Positions 1 to 8,784 of a stretch of DNA of 60,393 nt are shown here, piece by piece (positions within the stretch are counted from its first letter, which is position 1; every line of letters begins with the position of its first letter). Source of the DNA: Rodentibacter caecimuris. Its GTDB lineage: Bacteria > Pseudomonadota > Gammaproteobacteria > Enterobacterales > Pasteurellaceae. The DNA lies in the NCBI RefSeq assembly GCF_024622045.1, contig NZ_JANKBP010000016.1; one strand, given 5' to 3'. A model generated the notes under the pieces. That model saw only the letters and a list, made by a program, of their open reading frames with translations. It was not told the DNA's origin and made no database searches. A program made the position numbers and the translations under genes.

Positions 1-84
1 CCATCCCGAACTCAGAAGTGAAATGCTGTAATGCCGATGGTAGTGTGGGGTATCCCCATGTGAGAGTAGGGCACTGCCGGGTTT
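1..84 (+). rRNA. rrf: 5S ribosomal RNA, 3' part (5' truncated by window edge)
   Basis: The first 84 bases follow the 3' two thirds of bacterial 5S rRNA: the CCGAACTCAGAAGTGAAA block, the CGATGGTAGTGTGGGG block and the closing GAGAGTAGGG and CTGCC segment align with E. coli 5S. Roughly 36 bases at the 5' end lie outside the window. The 3' end is placed by alignment and could be a few bases off. It is the last gene of an rrn operon; no tRNA follows before the terminator. Confidence 0.95.
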
Positions 85-97
85 TATATTATATCAT

Positions 98-126
98 CCC
101 CTGAATCGAGAGGTTCAGGGGTTTTT
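98..126 (+). terminator. rrn operon Rho-independent terminator
   Basis: CCCCTGAA (98-105) pairs perfectly with TTCAGGGG (114-121) across an 8-nt loop and is followed by a T run. It sits 14 nt after the 5S end and so ends the rRNA operon. The stretch 127-290 before yihI is AT-rich; I see no clear promoter or gene in it. Confidence 0.9.
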
Positions 127-290
127 GCATTTTGATTTAATTTTATTTAGTTAGTAAAAATACAATTTTGGGATGATTATTTCTATTTATGGCTATTAGA
201 CTTATCGTTAAATTAACCTATTTTATTAATGAGAAAAAGTTGCCCAAATGATACAATCCACCAAATTTTATTGAAAGGATAAATATCTTA

Positions 291-848
291 ATGGCTCGAA
301 AGAAGAAAACTCGCCGAATAACTGATGTGATGCCAATACGTAAAGCTGATAAAAAAACTGAAATGCCAAAACGTTCCGGTAAAAAACTTACTCGTTATGA
401 GCTTGATGCAAAAGCCCGTGAGGATAAGAAAAAACGTAAACATAAAGGCTTAGATTCAGGCTCACGCCATAGTATGGTAGAAAATCGCTCAACGAAACCT
501 CTTCAAGAAATCAAAGATCCTAAAATTGGGAGTAAAAAGAAAATACCTTTAGTTGTGGAATTCGTGAATAAACCGGAAAAAGGTCAAATTATTCCTGTGT
601 TAGGCGCCGTGAAAAAACAAGATCCGATGCAAGAGTTGGAGAGTTTGGAAAATAACGAAATTCTTAATGAATTATTGGATATATTGGAAGAAGGTAAAAC
701 TATTAGTAAGGCGGATCAACAGTTCGTTGATGAATGTTTGGATCGTATTGCAGAATTAATGGAAGAGCTCGGTATTGAAGACGAAGAAGAAAACGAAGCT
801 GATTTATACCGCACTTTTGAGAAAATAAATATCGAGCAATTTAGATAA
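291..848 (+). CDS. yihI: YihI, Der GTPase-activating protein
   Basis: A 185-residue protein with a very basic N-terminal half (MARKKKTRR start, KKKRKHKGLDSGSRHS around residues 47-61) and an acidic C-terminal half, the YihI layout. In E. coli YihI stimulates the GTPase Der (EngA) and so modulates late 50S ribosome assembly in the cytoplasm. ATG 291 is preceded by GAAAGGAT. The next gene begins 3 nt after the stop, so the three genes yihI, DUF2489 and hemN are probably one transcript. Confidence 0.9.
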   Translation: MARKKKTRRITDVMPIRKADKKTEMPKRSGKKLTRYELDAKAREDKKKRKHKGLDSGSRHSMVENRSTKPLQEIKDPKIGSKKKIPLVVEFVNKPEKGQIIPVLGAVKKQDPMQELESLENNEILNELLDILEEGKTISKADQQFVDECLDRIAELMEELGIEDEEENEADLYRTFEKINIEQFR

Positions 849-851
849 AAG

Positions 852-1298
852 ATGATTTGGATAATTATTCTAGGCTTACTTGGAATTTTTGTTATTGCAA
901 CTCTGTCTTGGTATGCGTTGCGTTTATTGAAGCAGTTGAAACAGCAAAAACAAGTTCTCTTACAAGCTAAAATGGTGAGAGCAACGCGATTAAAAGAAAG
1001 TATCGAAATTATTGCAAAAGCAATGAAAAGTAAGGAATGTAACCATTCTGAAGGCGTGATTCGCCTTACGATGTTGTTAATGCCTTTCGGTAAAAACCTG
1101 CAGCCTTATCCTAGCATGATGCAACTTTATGAGATCGTGCGGGATATGCCAACGCATGAGGCGAGAAAAACACTTGAAAAGAAAGAAAGGCTGCGTCTTG
1201 ATCTTAAACGTGAAAGCGCTGAGGCTAAATTTGAGCAGGATATACTGGAAGAATTACAGCAATTACTTGATGATGTGAGAAAATTTGGAGTGCTTTAA
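852..1298 (+). CDS. DUF2489 family membrane-anchored protein
   Basis: 148 residues with one N-terminal membrane segment (about residues 2-24), then a charged region with coiled-coil character (LLKQLKQQKQVLLQAK) and a Lys/Glu-rich C-terminus. This resembles the DUF2489 family, often found next to yihI and hemN in gammaproteobacteria. No biochemical function is known to me. Its TAA stop shares one base with the ATG of hemN (TAATG at 1296-1300), indicating translational coupling. Confidence 0.75.
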   Translation: MIWIIILGLLGIFVIATLSWYALRLLKQLKQQKQVLLQAKMVRATRLKESIEIIAKAMKSKECNHSEGVIRLTMLLMPFGKNLQPYPSMMQLYEIVRDMPTHEARKTLEKKERLRLDLKRESAEAKFEQDILEELQQLLDDVRKFGVL

Positions 1299-2665
1299 TG
1301 TCCGAGATTATTTGGGATGACAAACTTATACAAAAATACAATCAATCGGGTCCGCGTTATACATCATATCCTACCGCATTAGAGTTTCACGAAAATTATA
1401 CTAATCAGGATTTTATTCGTGCGGCGGAGCGTTATCCGGATCGTCCCCTGTCCTTATATGTACATATTCCGTTTTGTCATCAGCTTTGCTATTTCTGTGC
1501 CTGTAACAAAGTGATTACCCGTCATCAGCATAAAGCGGATATCTATCTTGATTATCTTGAGAAAGAGATAATTGCTCGTGCTCAGTTGTTTAAGCATCGA
1601 GTTGTAACCCAAATTCACTGGGGCGGTGGTACGCCAACTTATTTAAGTGAAGCGCAATCGGCACGTTTAATGGAAATGTTAAAAACGCATTTTACAATTG
1701 CGGATAATGCAGAAATTTCTATTGAGATGGATCCCCGTAGAATTGAACTTTCAATGCTTGATCATTTACGTGCGATTGGTTTTAACCGAATGAGCATGGG
1801 GGTGCAGGATTTTAATAAAGAAGTTCAAAAAGCCGTCAATCGTGAGCAAGATGAAAACTTTATTGCCGCTTTATTAGAACGAGCCCGAGAGCTAGGATTT
1901 CAATCAACCAACCTTGACTTGATTTATGGTTTACCGTTGCAAAATGTAGAAAGTTTTATGTTTACTCTGAAAAAGGTGATTGAGTTAAATCCTGATCGTT
2001 TGAGTATTTTTAATTATGCCCATTTACCAAGCCGTGTACCCGGGCAAGCAAAAATTAAAGAAGAACAATTGCCGAAGCCGGAAACTAAACTGACTATTTT
2101 ACAGAAAACAATTGAAACCTTAGGGGATGCCGGTTACCAATTTATTGGTATGGATCACTTTGCAAAGCCTTATGATGAATTGGCTATTGCACAGGAAAAA
2201 GGCATATTGCATCGTAATTTCCAAGGCTATACCACACAAGAAGAATGTGATCTACTTGGTTTGGGTGTTTCTTCTATTAGTTTATTAGGGGATACTTACG
2301 CGCAAAATGAAAAAGATCTCAAAGCCTATTATGCTCTGGTTGAGGAGAATGCTCATGCCTTACATAAGGGGCTTGCATTAACGAAAGAGGATTGCCTGCG
2401 CCGTGATGTAATCAAGCAATTAATTTGTAATTTTAAACTAGACTTTGAACCGATCGAGAGAGAGTATAATATCTGCTTTACAGTGCATTTTGCTGAAGAT
2501 TTAATGCTGCTCCAGCCTTTAATTGAAGATGAACTCATTAGTCTAACCGAGCAAGGGTTAAAGGTTTCACCTAAAGGTCGTTTGCTCATTCGGAATATTT
2601 GTTTATGTTTTGACACTTATTCTCGTGTCGCGGCAAAACGCCAGCAATTCTCAAGAATTATTTAA
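1298..2665 (+). CDS. hemN: oxygen-independent coproporphyrinogen III oxidase (radical SAM)
   Basis: 455 residues, against 457 in E. coli HemN. It converts coproporphyrinogen III to protoporphyrinogen IX in anaerobic heme synthesis. The radical-SAM cysteines form the HemN pattern CX3CX2CXC (Cys60, Cys64, Cys67, Cys69) after YVHIPF, and SGPRYTSYPTA near residues 17-27 is the N-terminal HemN signature, which separates it from HemW. GGGTP follows at about residue 109. Its start overlaps the stop of the upstream gene. Confidence 0.95.
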   Translation: MSEIIWDDKLIQKYNQSGPRYTSYPTALEFHENYTNQDFIRAAERYPDRPLSLYVHIPFCHQLCYFCACNKVITRHQHKADIYLDYLEKEIIARAQLFKHRVVTQIHWGGGTPTYLSEAQSARLMEMLKTHFTIADNAEISIEMDPRRIELSMLDHLRAIGFNRMSMGVQDFNKEVQKAVNREQDENFIAALLERARELGFQSTNLDLIYGLPLQNVESFMFTLKKVIELNPDRLSIFNYAHLPSRVPGQAKIKEEQLPKPETKLTILQKTIETLGDAGYQFIGMDHFAKPYDELAIAQEKGILHRNFQGYTTQEECDLLGLGVSSISLLGDTYAQNEKDLKAYYALVEENAHALHKGLALTKEDCLRRDVIKQLICNFKLDFEPIEREYNICFTVHFAEDLMLLQPLIEDELISLTEQGLKVSPKGRLLIRNICLCFDTYSRVAAKRQQFSRII

Positions 2666-2671
2666 CGCTAT

Positions 2672-2699
2672 ATGCCACCGAAAGGTGGCATTCTTTTTT
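2672..2699 (+). terminator. Rho-independent terminator after hemN
   Basis: ATGCCACC (2672-2679), loop GAAA, GGTGGCAT (2684-2691), then a T-rich tail. A GNRA tetraloop and perfect 8-bp stem make it strong. It ends rightward transcription just before the convergent LysR gene; the opposite strand lacks a T run. Confidence 0.88.
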
Positions 2700-3608
2700 C
2701 TATTGCTCTGTAAAAAACTGTCTTAAAATTCTTTCCAATTCTTCAAATACCTTAAGAACCCTTTTAGGGGTAACGGTTTCATAAGGACGATATAAAAACA
2801 GTTGCCATTTTTGGATCTTTATTTCTGGAAATAATTGGTGTAATTCGCCTGTTTGTAAATAAGGTTGAGCGATAAAATCACTCACTAAACCGACCGCACT
2901 TCCCTGTAGTACGACTTGTAATTTACTGTAAATATTGTTGCTTTGGAAAGCAATACAATGTGGTTTAAGTGTACGTTCGGGAGTAAGTGGAAAATGCCAA
3001 GGGCGACCGGTATTCACATTAATCAGTGCAGCAAACGGGAAACTTTGCTCCAGATCTTCGAGTGATTTTGGTTCGCCTAAGCGTTCCAGCAAACTTGGTG
3101 CGGCAACTAATACATCGCCAATGTCGGCGATTTTCCGTACAATAAAATTCGGCTCGGATTTTGGCCCGATACGTATGCCAATATCAATGCGATGACTAAC
3201 CGAATCCAGCTTGCTCATATCATCACGCCAATCGATAATCAAGTTGGGATAAGGCGAAAGTGCGGTCAATAATTTCGCTAAAATTTCATCATTAATTCGC
3301 CAGCTTGGTGCAGTAATTCGTACAATACCGTTCATTTCAGCATAGGCTCTCTGTTTGTTTGGTATGAATAGTTTTTCGCTATCTACCAATAATTGTTGTG
3401 CCTGTGGTAAAAATTGCTCGCCAAAATCCGTTAAATGCACTTGTCGGGTATTGCGTTGGAATAGGGATTCTCCCAAATAATCCTCCAACTCGGCAATCAA
3501 TCTTGTTACCACCGGTGGCGATATTGCAAGGCGATTGGCTGTTTCTTTAAATTGCAAGGTTTCCGCAAGGGAGCAAAAAACTTTTAGCGTTTCAAAGCGG
3601 TTATTCAT
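2700..3608 (-). CDS. LysR-family transcriptional regulator
   Basis: 302 residues. The N-terminal winged helix-turn-helix (about residues 4-62, including AETLQFKETANRLAISPP and the LGESLFQR wing) is the LysR signature; the remainder is the periplasmic-binding-like effector domain. It is transcribed divergently from the secreted hydrolase at 3791 across a 182-bp AT-rich spacer, the usual LysR arrangement in which the regulator controls its neighbour. The effector is unknown. Two uptake signal cores lie inside the gene. Confidence 0.88.
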   Translation of the reverse strand: MNNRFETLKVFCSLAETLQFKETANRLAISPPVVTRLIAELEDYLGESLFQRNTRQVHLTDFGEQFLPQAQQLLVDSEKLFIPNKQRAYAEMNGIVRITAPSWRINDEILAKLLTALSPYPNLIIDWRDDMSKLDSVSHRIDIGIRIGPKSEPNFIVRKIADIGDVLVAAPSLLERLGEPKSLEDLEQSFPFAALINVNTGRPWHFPLTPERTLKPHCIAFQSNNIYSKLQVVLQGSAVGLVSDFIAQPYLQTGELHQLFPEIKIQKWQLFLYRPYETVTPKRVLKVFEELERILRQFFTEQ

Positions 3609-3790
3609 TTGATTATTCCATTTATAGAAATTGTGAAGTTTATTTTTGCAAATTTACAGGAATAAATCTAATTTTTACAATAAGTGCCATAAACAAAAAG
3701 CACAGCAAAGAAAAATTCTTGTAGGATGATTGTTTGTTTTTTTGTGCAGTTTTTCAAATTTATGCATTTAATTTTTTATAGGAAAACAAA

Positions 3791-4921
3791 ATGGTAAAAA
3801 AAATCTTAAAAACGACCGCACTTGCGGCAGCACTTTCCGCAACTTTTGTCACTTCAGCGATGGCGGATGTCAATATTACACCGATGAAAGGAGTACAGAT
3901 TATGCCGTTAGAAAATAAATGGGACAAAACTTTCAAGCAATCCGACAAAGTAGAACATCATAAAGTAACCTTTAAAAACCGCTATGGCTTTACCCTTGTC
4001 GGCGATTTGTATGTACCGAAAAATGCAAAAGGTAAACTACCGGCAATTGCAGTGAGCGGGCCGTTTGGTGCAGTGAAAGAGCAAACATCGGGCATTTATG
4101 CGCAAACATTGGCGGAGCGCGGTTTTGTTACGCTTGCTTTTGACGGTTCATATACCGGCGAAAGTTTGGGCGAACCACGTAATATTGCCAGCCCTGAAAT
4201 TGCAACGGAAGATTTTAGTGCGGCAGTGGATTTCTTAGGTTTGCAAGATTTTGTTAATCGTGAAGAAATCGGGATTTTAGGTATCTGCGGATGGGGAGGT
4301 TTTGCGTTAAATGCGGCACTCTCGGATACCCGTGTCAAAGCAGTCGCAGTCAGTACGATGTATGATATGACAAAAGTAATGGGTGAGGGTTATGAAATTA
4401 ACTTCACGCCAAATGCCAAAGGTACTTATGATAGAACGTCGGCGATTAATGCGGATACTCGCTATAAAATGAAAGAGGCGATGAATACCCAACGTTGGGC
4501 GGATGCAGAAAAAGGCGAACCAGAACATACGGCGGCAAACGAACATTTACCTGCGCCGGAAATACATACTGCTGAGACGCCTAAATTTGTGAAAGAATAT
4601 GCGGATTATTATAAAACCTCGCGCGGTTACCATCCCCGTTCGGTCAATTCAAATACGGGTTGGTCAAAAACCACACCGCTTGCGTTTATCAATATGCCGA
4701 TTTTACAGCGAGCCTCAGAAATGCGTACGCCGGCGTTAGTGGTTCACGGCGAAAAAGCGCACTCGCGTTATTTTGGCGAAGAAGCGTTTCAATCCCTTGG
4801 TTCAAAAAAGAAAGAGTTGTACATCGTGCCGGAGGCGACTCACGTTGATTTATACGATAATCAAGCGAACAAAATCCCATTTGATAAATTTGAAACATTC
4901 TTCAAAGCAAATTTAAAATAA
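3791..4921 (+). CDS. secreted alpha/beta hydrolase, dienelactone hydrolase-like
   Basis: 376 residues with a Sec signal peptide (positive start, hydrophobic core, cleavage likely after SAMA at residues 22-25). The alpha/beta hydrolase fold is recognisable: GDLYVP strand, LAFDGS, the nucleophile elbow LGICGWGG with Cys166 where most hydrolases have Ser, HGEKAHSRYF, and a late His (about 351) in EATHVD. The relatives I recall, YcjY and dienelactone hydrolases, use GICxxG-type elbows. Substrate is unknown. A LysR gene is divergent and a cyclophilin-like gene follows after a terminator, suggesting a small inducible locus. Confidence 0.8.
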   Translation: MVKKILKTTALAAALSATFVTSAMADVNITPMKGVQIMPLENKWDKTFKQSDKVEHHKVTFKNRYGFTLVGDLYVPKNAKGKLPAIAVSGPFGAVKEQTSGIYAQTLAERGFVTLAFDGSYTGESLGEPRNIASPEIATEDFSAAVDFLGLQDFVNREEIGILGICGWGGFALNAALSDTRVKAVAVSTMYDMTKVMGEGYEINFTPNAKGTYDRTSAINADTRYKMKEAMNTQRWADAEKGEPEHTAANEHLPAPEIHTAETPKFVKEYADYYKTSRGYHPRSVNSNTGWSKTTPLAFINMPILQRASEMRTPALVVHGEKAHSRYFGEEAFQSLGSKKKELYIVPEATHVDLYDNQANKIPFDKFETFFKANLK

Positions 4922-4940
4922 TCACTAAGATAAAATTAAA

Positions 4941-4967
4941 GGCCGCTCAAAAGAGCGGTCGTTTTTT
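4941..4967 (+). terminator. Rho-independent terminator after hydrolase gene
   Basis: GGCCGCTC (4941-4948), loop AAAA, GAGCGGTC (4953-4960) with one G-U pair, followed by a run of Ts. It lies between the hydrolase and the cyclophilin-like gene, so the latter depends on readthrough or on a promoter I cannot identify. Confidence 0.82.
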
Positions 4968-4982
4968 AGCGAGATTTTATCA

Positions 4983-5384
4983 ATGAAAGTCTTAATCACT
5001 ATTTTACTTAGCTTAACCAGTTTATATGTCGGAGCAGAAATGAAAGTAAAAGTCAGCCTTGATAGCGGTGTTTATTCCGCCACTCTAGCCGATAATCCAA
5101 CCAACCAAAGTTTTTGGCAAAAATTACCCCTTGAATCCAAATTGGATAACTACGCGCATAATGAAAAAGTCGTTTATATGAACGATAAGCTCAGCATTGA
5201 AAATGCTCCTGCCGCCTACACTGGCAAAGTGGGGGATATTACCTATTATGCCCCTTGGGGAAATATTGCTATGTTTCTTGATAAGGGACCTTATGCACCG
5301 GGTTTAATTTACATGGGGAAATTTGATGGCGATTTGACCGCACTTTCCCGCTCAACGCATATTAAATTTGAACGGGAAGAATGA
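4983..5384 (+). CDS. cyclophilin-like fold protein with signal peptide
   Basis: 133 residues: a short hydrophobic signal segment (residues 1-18) followed by a domain that matches the small bacterial cyclophilin-like proteins (Cyclophil_like type): LADNPTNQSFWQKLPL, NAPAAYTGKVGDITYYAPWGN and a Gly/Pro-rich LDKGPYAPGLIYMGK segment. Prolyl isomerase activity has not been shown for this group as far as I know. The Met at 5040 would give a cytoplasmic form; ATG 4983 is preferred because it adds a plausible export signal. It follows the hydrolase gene and may belong to the same LysR-controlled locus. Confidence 0.72.
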   Translation: MKVLITILLSLTSLYVGAEMKVKVSLDSGVYSATLADNPTNQSFWQKLPLESKLDNYAHNEKVVYMNDKLSIENAPAAYTGKVGDITYYAPWGNIAMFLDKGPYAPGLIYMGKFDGDLTALSRSTHIKFEREE

Positions 5385-5610
5385 ATCAACAAGATTTTAT
5401 TAATTGCTGTTGTGCCGCTTATCTGATTCGTTGAGATTTTCGATACACCATTGCGTGAGTCATTGTCGGTATTATGTAGCCGTTGCACAACCTAAATTTT
5501 ATTTCATAGGTAGAGATACCATGCCGGCATCCGTAAAAAATTAAATGATTTTAAAAGGTTGTATAGCGTCTCTACATTTTCTTTAAATTGTGCATTTGCG
5601 ACATAATGCC
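5385..5610 (+). other. intergenic region, possible decayed coding sequence
   Basis: About 285 bp separate the cyclophilin-like gene from cysK. ATGA at 5381-5384 overlaps the previous stop and opens a 17-codon ORF. In another frame an open stretch of about 46 codons ends near 5542 with the peptide AVAQPKFYFIGRDTMPASVK and a stop. Neither has its own start signal. The pattern fits the remnant of a further gene broken by frameshifts, but I recognise no parent family and it may be chance. Confidence 0.25.
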
Positions 5611-5621
5611 GGTTTTTGTAA

Positions 5622-5649
5622 AAAGTGCGGTCATTTTTAACCGCACTTT
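5622..5649. repeat. inverted uptake-signal pair downstream of cysK
   Basis: AAAGTGCGGT (5622-5631) and ACCGCACTTT (5640-5649) form a perfect 10-bp stem with an 8-nt loop, 20 bp beyond the cysK stop. It can act as the cysK 3' hairpin, though a T run is poor on either strand. Confidence 0.75.
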
Positions 5650-5669
5650 CAACTATTGATAACCGCAAA

Positions 5670-6617
5670 TTACGCTTCAATACCTTCAAACAACGCAGTA
5701 CTTAGGTAGCGCTCAGAGGCGGAAGGGAGTACGGCGACAATAAGTTTATCTTTAAATTCAGGTAATTTTGCAATGCGATCAGCGGCGGCAACCGCTGCAC
5801 CGGAGGAAATACCGGCTAAAATGCCTTCCTCTGCCATTAAGCGACGGGCTGTCGCAATAGCTGTCTCGCTGTCCACGGTTTCTACACGATCAACTAATGA
5901 TAAGTCTAAGTTTTTCGGTATGAAACCTGCACCGATACCTTGGATTTTATGAGGCGCCGGTTTCAATTCTTCTCCGGCTAAAGTTTGGCTAATCACCGGT
6001 GATTCGGCCGGTTCTACCACGACAGAAGTAATTGTCTTACCGAAATCTAATTTAATTGCACGTGAAACGCCGGTAATTGTGCCGCCTGTGCCAACCCCTG
6101 CCACAACGACATCCACTTTACCTTCCGTATCCTGCCAAATTTCCGTGCCGGTTGTTTCTCGGTGAATTTGGGGATTAGCCGGATTTTCAAATTGTTTTAG
6201 CATGACATAACGGCTTGGATCGGAAGCCACGATTTCTTCGGCTTTGGCAATCGCCCCTTTCATTCCTTTTGCTCCTTCGGTTAATACAAGATTTACGCCT
6301 AATCCGCGTAATAAACGTTTACGTTCCAAACTCATCGTTTCCGGCATGGTGAGGGTGATTTTATAACCCCGTGCGGCTGCCACATAGGCAAGCGCAATAC
6401 CGGTATTACCGCTGGTGGCATCAACAATTTCTTTGCCTTTGGTGAGAATACCGTCTTTTTCTGCTTGCCACACCATGTTAGCGCCAATACGGCATTTCAC
6501 ACTGAAACTTGGGTTTCGTCCTTCAATTTTTACCACGATATTATCGTGACCAAAGTGCTTTAATCGTACAAGCGGTGTGTTGCCGATAGTGTAAGAGTTG
6601 TCTGCATAAATTGTCAT
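5670..6617 (-). CDS. cysK: cysteine synthase A (O-acetylserine sulfhydrylase)
   Basis: 315 residues. A PLP enzyme that makes cysteine from O-acetylserine and sulfide. The PLP lysine is Lys41 in SFSVKCRIGANM, and the substrate loop TSGNTG appears near residues 69-74. GVGTGGT (about 175) binds the PLP phosphate. The C-terminus ends in GIEA, unlike the longer E. coli form. It lies downstream of cysZ on the same strand, an assimilation pair of sulfate permease and cysteine synthase. A tandem 18-bp repeat sits in the cysZ-cysK spacer. Confidence 0.96.
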   Translation of the reverse strand: MTIYADNSYTIGNTPLVRLKHFGHDNIVVKIEGRNPSFSVKCRIGANMVWQAEKDGILTKGKEIVDATSGNTGIALAYVAAARGYKITLTMPETMSLERKRLLRGLGVNLVLTEGAKGMKGAIAKAEEIVASDPSRYVMLKQFENPANPQIHRETTGTEIWQDTEGKVDVVVAGVGTGGTITGVSRAIKLDFGKTITSVVVEPAESPVISQTLAGEELKPAPHKIQGIGAGFIPKNLDLSLVDRVETVDSETAIATARRLMAEEGILAGISSGAAVAAADRIAKLPEFKDKLIVAVLPSASERYLSTALFEGIEA

Positions 6618-6694
6618 ATTTATTCCCTTATTTTGAGATTATTAGTAGCCTAGTTATAGCATTGGCGGTTTTATTCAAAAAATAGTTATTTGAT

Positions 6695-6740
6695 CTATTT
6701 TATAACCAAACGCTATTTTATAACCAAACGCTATTTTATG
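6695..6740. repeat. 18-bp direct repeat between cysZ and cysK
   Basis: The unit CTATTTTATAACCAAACG occurs at 6695-6712 and 6713-6730 without mismatch, and a third partial copy (CTATTTTAT) runs into the last codons of cysZ at 6731. The repeat lies upstream of cysK in the promoter-proximal spacer. It could hold repeated regulator half sites (CysB would be the obvious candidate) or be a simple duplication. Confidence 0.85.
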
Positions 6741-7579
6741 ATTTGATTGTTGTTTGTGCGAATATCAGTACTATCACTGCGCGTCGCGATTTTGGTGGAA
6801 CGGTTGTCACGGTGATAATTAAAATTCATATCAAAGCGTAACCGATCACGATAATTTTCTACCCACATTACCGTTGCACCACATACGGCAACGGGAATAA
6901 TCACTAAATTCACCACAGGTAAAAAGGTGCAACAAGTCACCAATCCACCGAAAGTGAGGCTTTGTGAGCGTTGCTCGCCTAAAGCGTTTTTCATCACATT
7001 GAAAGAGATTTTATGATTATCGAAAGGATAATCGCAATATTGAATCGCCATCATCCATGCGGTGAATAAAAATGTTAAAACCGGTACGATGGTTTGCCCG
7101 ACAACAGGGATAAAACTTAATAAGAATAAGCCGATAATTTTGGGTAGGCTATACCATAATTTTTGCCATTCGCGGCGTAGCATACGCGGTATATCTTTCA
7201 TCACATCTAACCAGTTATCGTCATTAATGCTTTCTCCCGTTAGCATTTTTTCCAATTTCTCCGCCAGTAATCCGTTAAAAGGAGCGGCAATAAAACCGGA
7301 AAGTGTGGTGAACATAAAATAAAATAATAACAAAATCATACCGATAGAAAGCACGAGTAAAATAACGCTTAGAAATCCGAGCCAATCCGGTACGAAAGTC
7401 ATCATCCAATCGATCATTGAGTTAATCTGCGAAACCAGCAGCCAAAGTAAAGCACTCAGTAAAACAATATTGAATAAAATAGGCATAATGACAAAACGGC
7501 GCAGCCCTTTTTGGGTAATAAAATGCCATCCCATCACAAAATAATGGAATCCCGATTTGATTTCTTGCGGATTAATCAT
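6731..7579 (-). CDS. cysZ: sulfate transporter CysZ
   Basis: 282 residues, slightly longer than E. coli CysZ (253). Several long hydrophobic segments are visible (about residues 24-50, 68-95, 145-170, 205-235), and GFHYFVMGWHFITQKGLRRFVIMPILFN and the GLLAEKLE segment fit the CysZ family. CysZ imports sulfate across the inner membrane for cysteine synthesis. The extra C-terminal tail (RSTKIATRSDSTDIRTNN) is hydrophilic and encoded next to the repeat. It is divergent from zipA. Confidence 0.9.
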   Translation of the reverse strand: MINPQEIKSGFHYFVMGWHFITQKGLRRFVIMPILFNIVLLSALLWLLVSQINSMIDWMMTFVPDWLGFLSVILLVLSIGMILLLFYFMFTTLSGFIAAPFNGLLAEKLEKMLTGESINDDNWLDVMKDIPRMLRREWQKLWYSLPKIIGLFLLSFIPVVGQTIVPVLTFLFTAWMMAIQYCDYPFDNHKISFNVMKNALGEQRSQSLTFGGLVTCCTFLPVVNLVIIPVAVCGATVMWVENYRDRLRFDMNFNYHRDNRSTKIATRSDSTDIRTNNNQIIK

Positions 7580-7727
7580 GCTTTTTTCCTTTTGTTATAT
7601 TAATAAACTCAAGAAGAGCGGTTAATTCTGACAGCATTTTTGCTGTTAAATTCCCTATGGGTTTTGTTTTTTCACCCTTTAAAATATGGTAGCATTAGCT
7701 CAGTTTTATTGCCTGTAAGGAGCAAAA

Positions 7728-8681
7728 ATGGATCTGAATACCATTTTGATTATTTTAGGGGTGGTGGCACTCATTGCCCTTGTTGCACACGGATTATGGT
7801 CAAATCACCGTGAGAAATCAAAGTATTTTAAAAACTCGACGACCTTTGATCGCTCTTTTACTCAAGAACAGCAGAGTCGGGAACAACAAGAATTTTCCGG
7901 CGCGGTTATTCAAAATACGCCTTCACCGGCGCTTGCTCAAAAGGTACGGCAACCATCCTTTGAAGAGAATCAAGCAACATCACAAGTGGATTATCGCCAA
8001 ACCGAGCGCACAGTAGATGATATTAAAATTTCTATTCCCAATGTTGAGCCGGCACCTGAACCTGTTCGCGTAGAATACGATATGAAACAGGCGGAAGCTA
8101 AGCCGAATCCTGCAACTATGACGCTTGAACAACTGGAAGCGCAAACCAATGAACTTGAAGGGATTAATCCTTCTTCACCTGAATTGCGGGAACAGCTTTC
8201 GCAAATGTCATTAGGGGAGTTGGATGGGATAAAATCTACCGTGCATTTTAATGAAGCGCGCACATTGGAGGCAAACACGGAAAAACAAACCTCCGGTTAC
8301 ATTCAACTTTATGTCGTTTCACCACAACATCGTGAATTTCACGGTTTAAGGTTGATACAATCCCTTGAAAATTTAGGCTTTATCTTTGGCGAACACAATA
8401 TGTATCACCGTCATTTTGATTTAAGCGTGGCAAGCCCAACACTATTCAGTGTGGCAAATTTGCAAGATGACGGCGGTTTTAACCCGTATAACACGGAGTT
8501 TAACACCATTGGCTTGGCATTATTTATGAAACTGCCTTCTCCGGGTAGTGATCTTGCCAATCTTAAATTAATGATTCGTGCCGCTAAAACTCTTGCGGAA
8601 GATTTAGGCGGTTCGGTGCTTACCGAAGATGAACAAATTTTTGATGATTACCAAGAACAACGTTATCTTTCACGTGTGTAA
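7728..8681 (+). CDS. zipA: cell division protein ZipA
   Basis: 317 residues. N-terminal membrane anchor (about 4-22), a charged segment SNHREKSKYF, a long Pro/Gln/Glu-rich linker (about 45-180), and a C-terminal globular domain (about 185-315) beginning GYIQLYVVSPQ, the FtsZ-tail-binding domain. ZipA tethers FtsZ to the membrane at the septum. SD TAAGGAG precedes ATG 7728. The order zipA-ligA is conserved in gammaproteobacteria. Confidence 0.93.
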   Translation: MDLNTILIILGVVALIALVAHGLWSNHREKSKYFKNSTTFDRSFTQEQQSREQQEFSGAVIQNTPSPALAQKVRQPSFEENQATSQVDYRQTERTVDDIKISIPNVEPAPEPVRVEYDMKQAEAKPNPATMTLEQLEAQTNELEGINPSSPELREQLSQMSLGELDGIKSTVHFNEARTLEANTEKQTSGYIQLYVVSPQHREFHGLRLIQSLENLGFIFGEHNMYHRHFDLSVASPTLFSVANLQDDGGFNPYNTEFNTIGLALFMKLPSPGSDLANLKLMIRAAKTLAEDLGGSVLTEDEQIFDDYQEQRYLSRV

Positions 8682-8714
8682 AACAGATTGATTTTCCACC
8701 GCACTTTTAATTTG

Positions 8715-8740
8715 GGCGAACATTGGGTTCGCCTTTATTG
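8715..8740 (+). terminator. hairpin terminator between zipA and ligA
   Basis: GGCGAAC (8715-8721) pairs with GTTCGCC (8727-8733), followed by TTTATT. It is flanked by an inverted pair of uptake signals (8698-8706 and 8755-8763), which could form an alternative outer stem. Confidence 0.6.
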
Positions 8741-8784
8741 TGTAAAGCATTAGAAAGTGCGGTTATTTTTCACCGAGATTTTTT

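Noticed and set aside
127..290. yihI promoter near 252 (TACAAT)
   Set aside because: No acceptable -35 at 16 to 18 bp; too weak to list.
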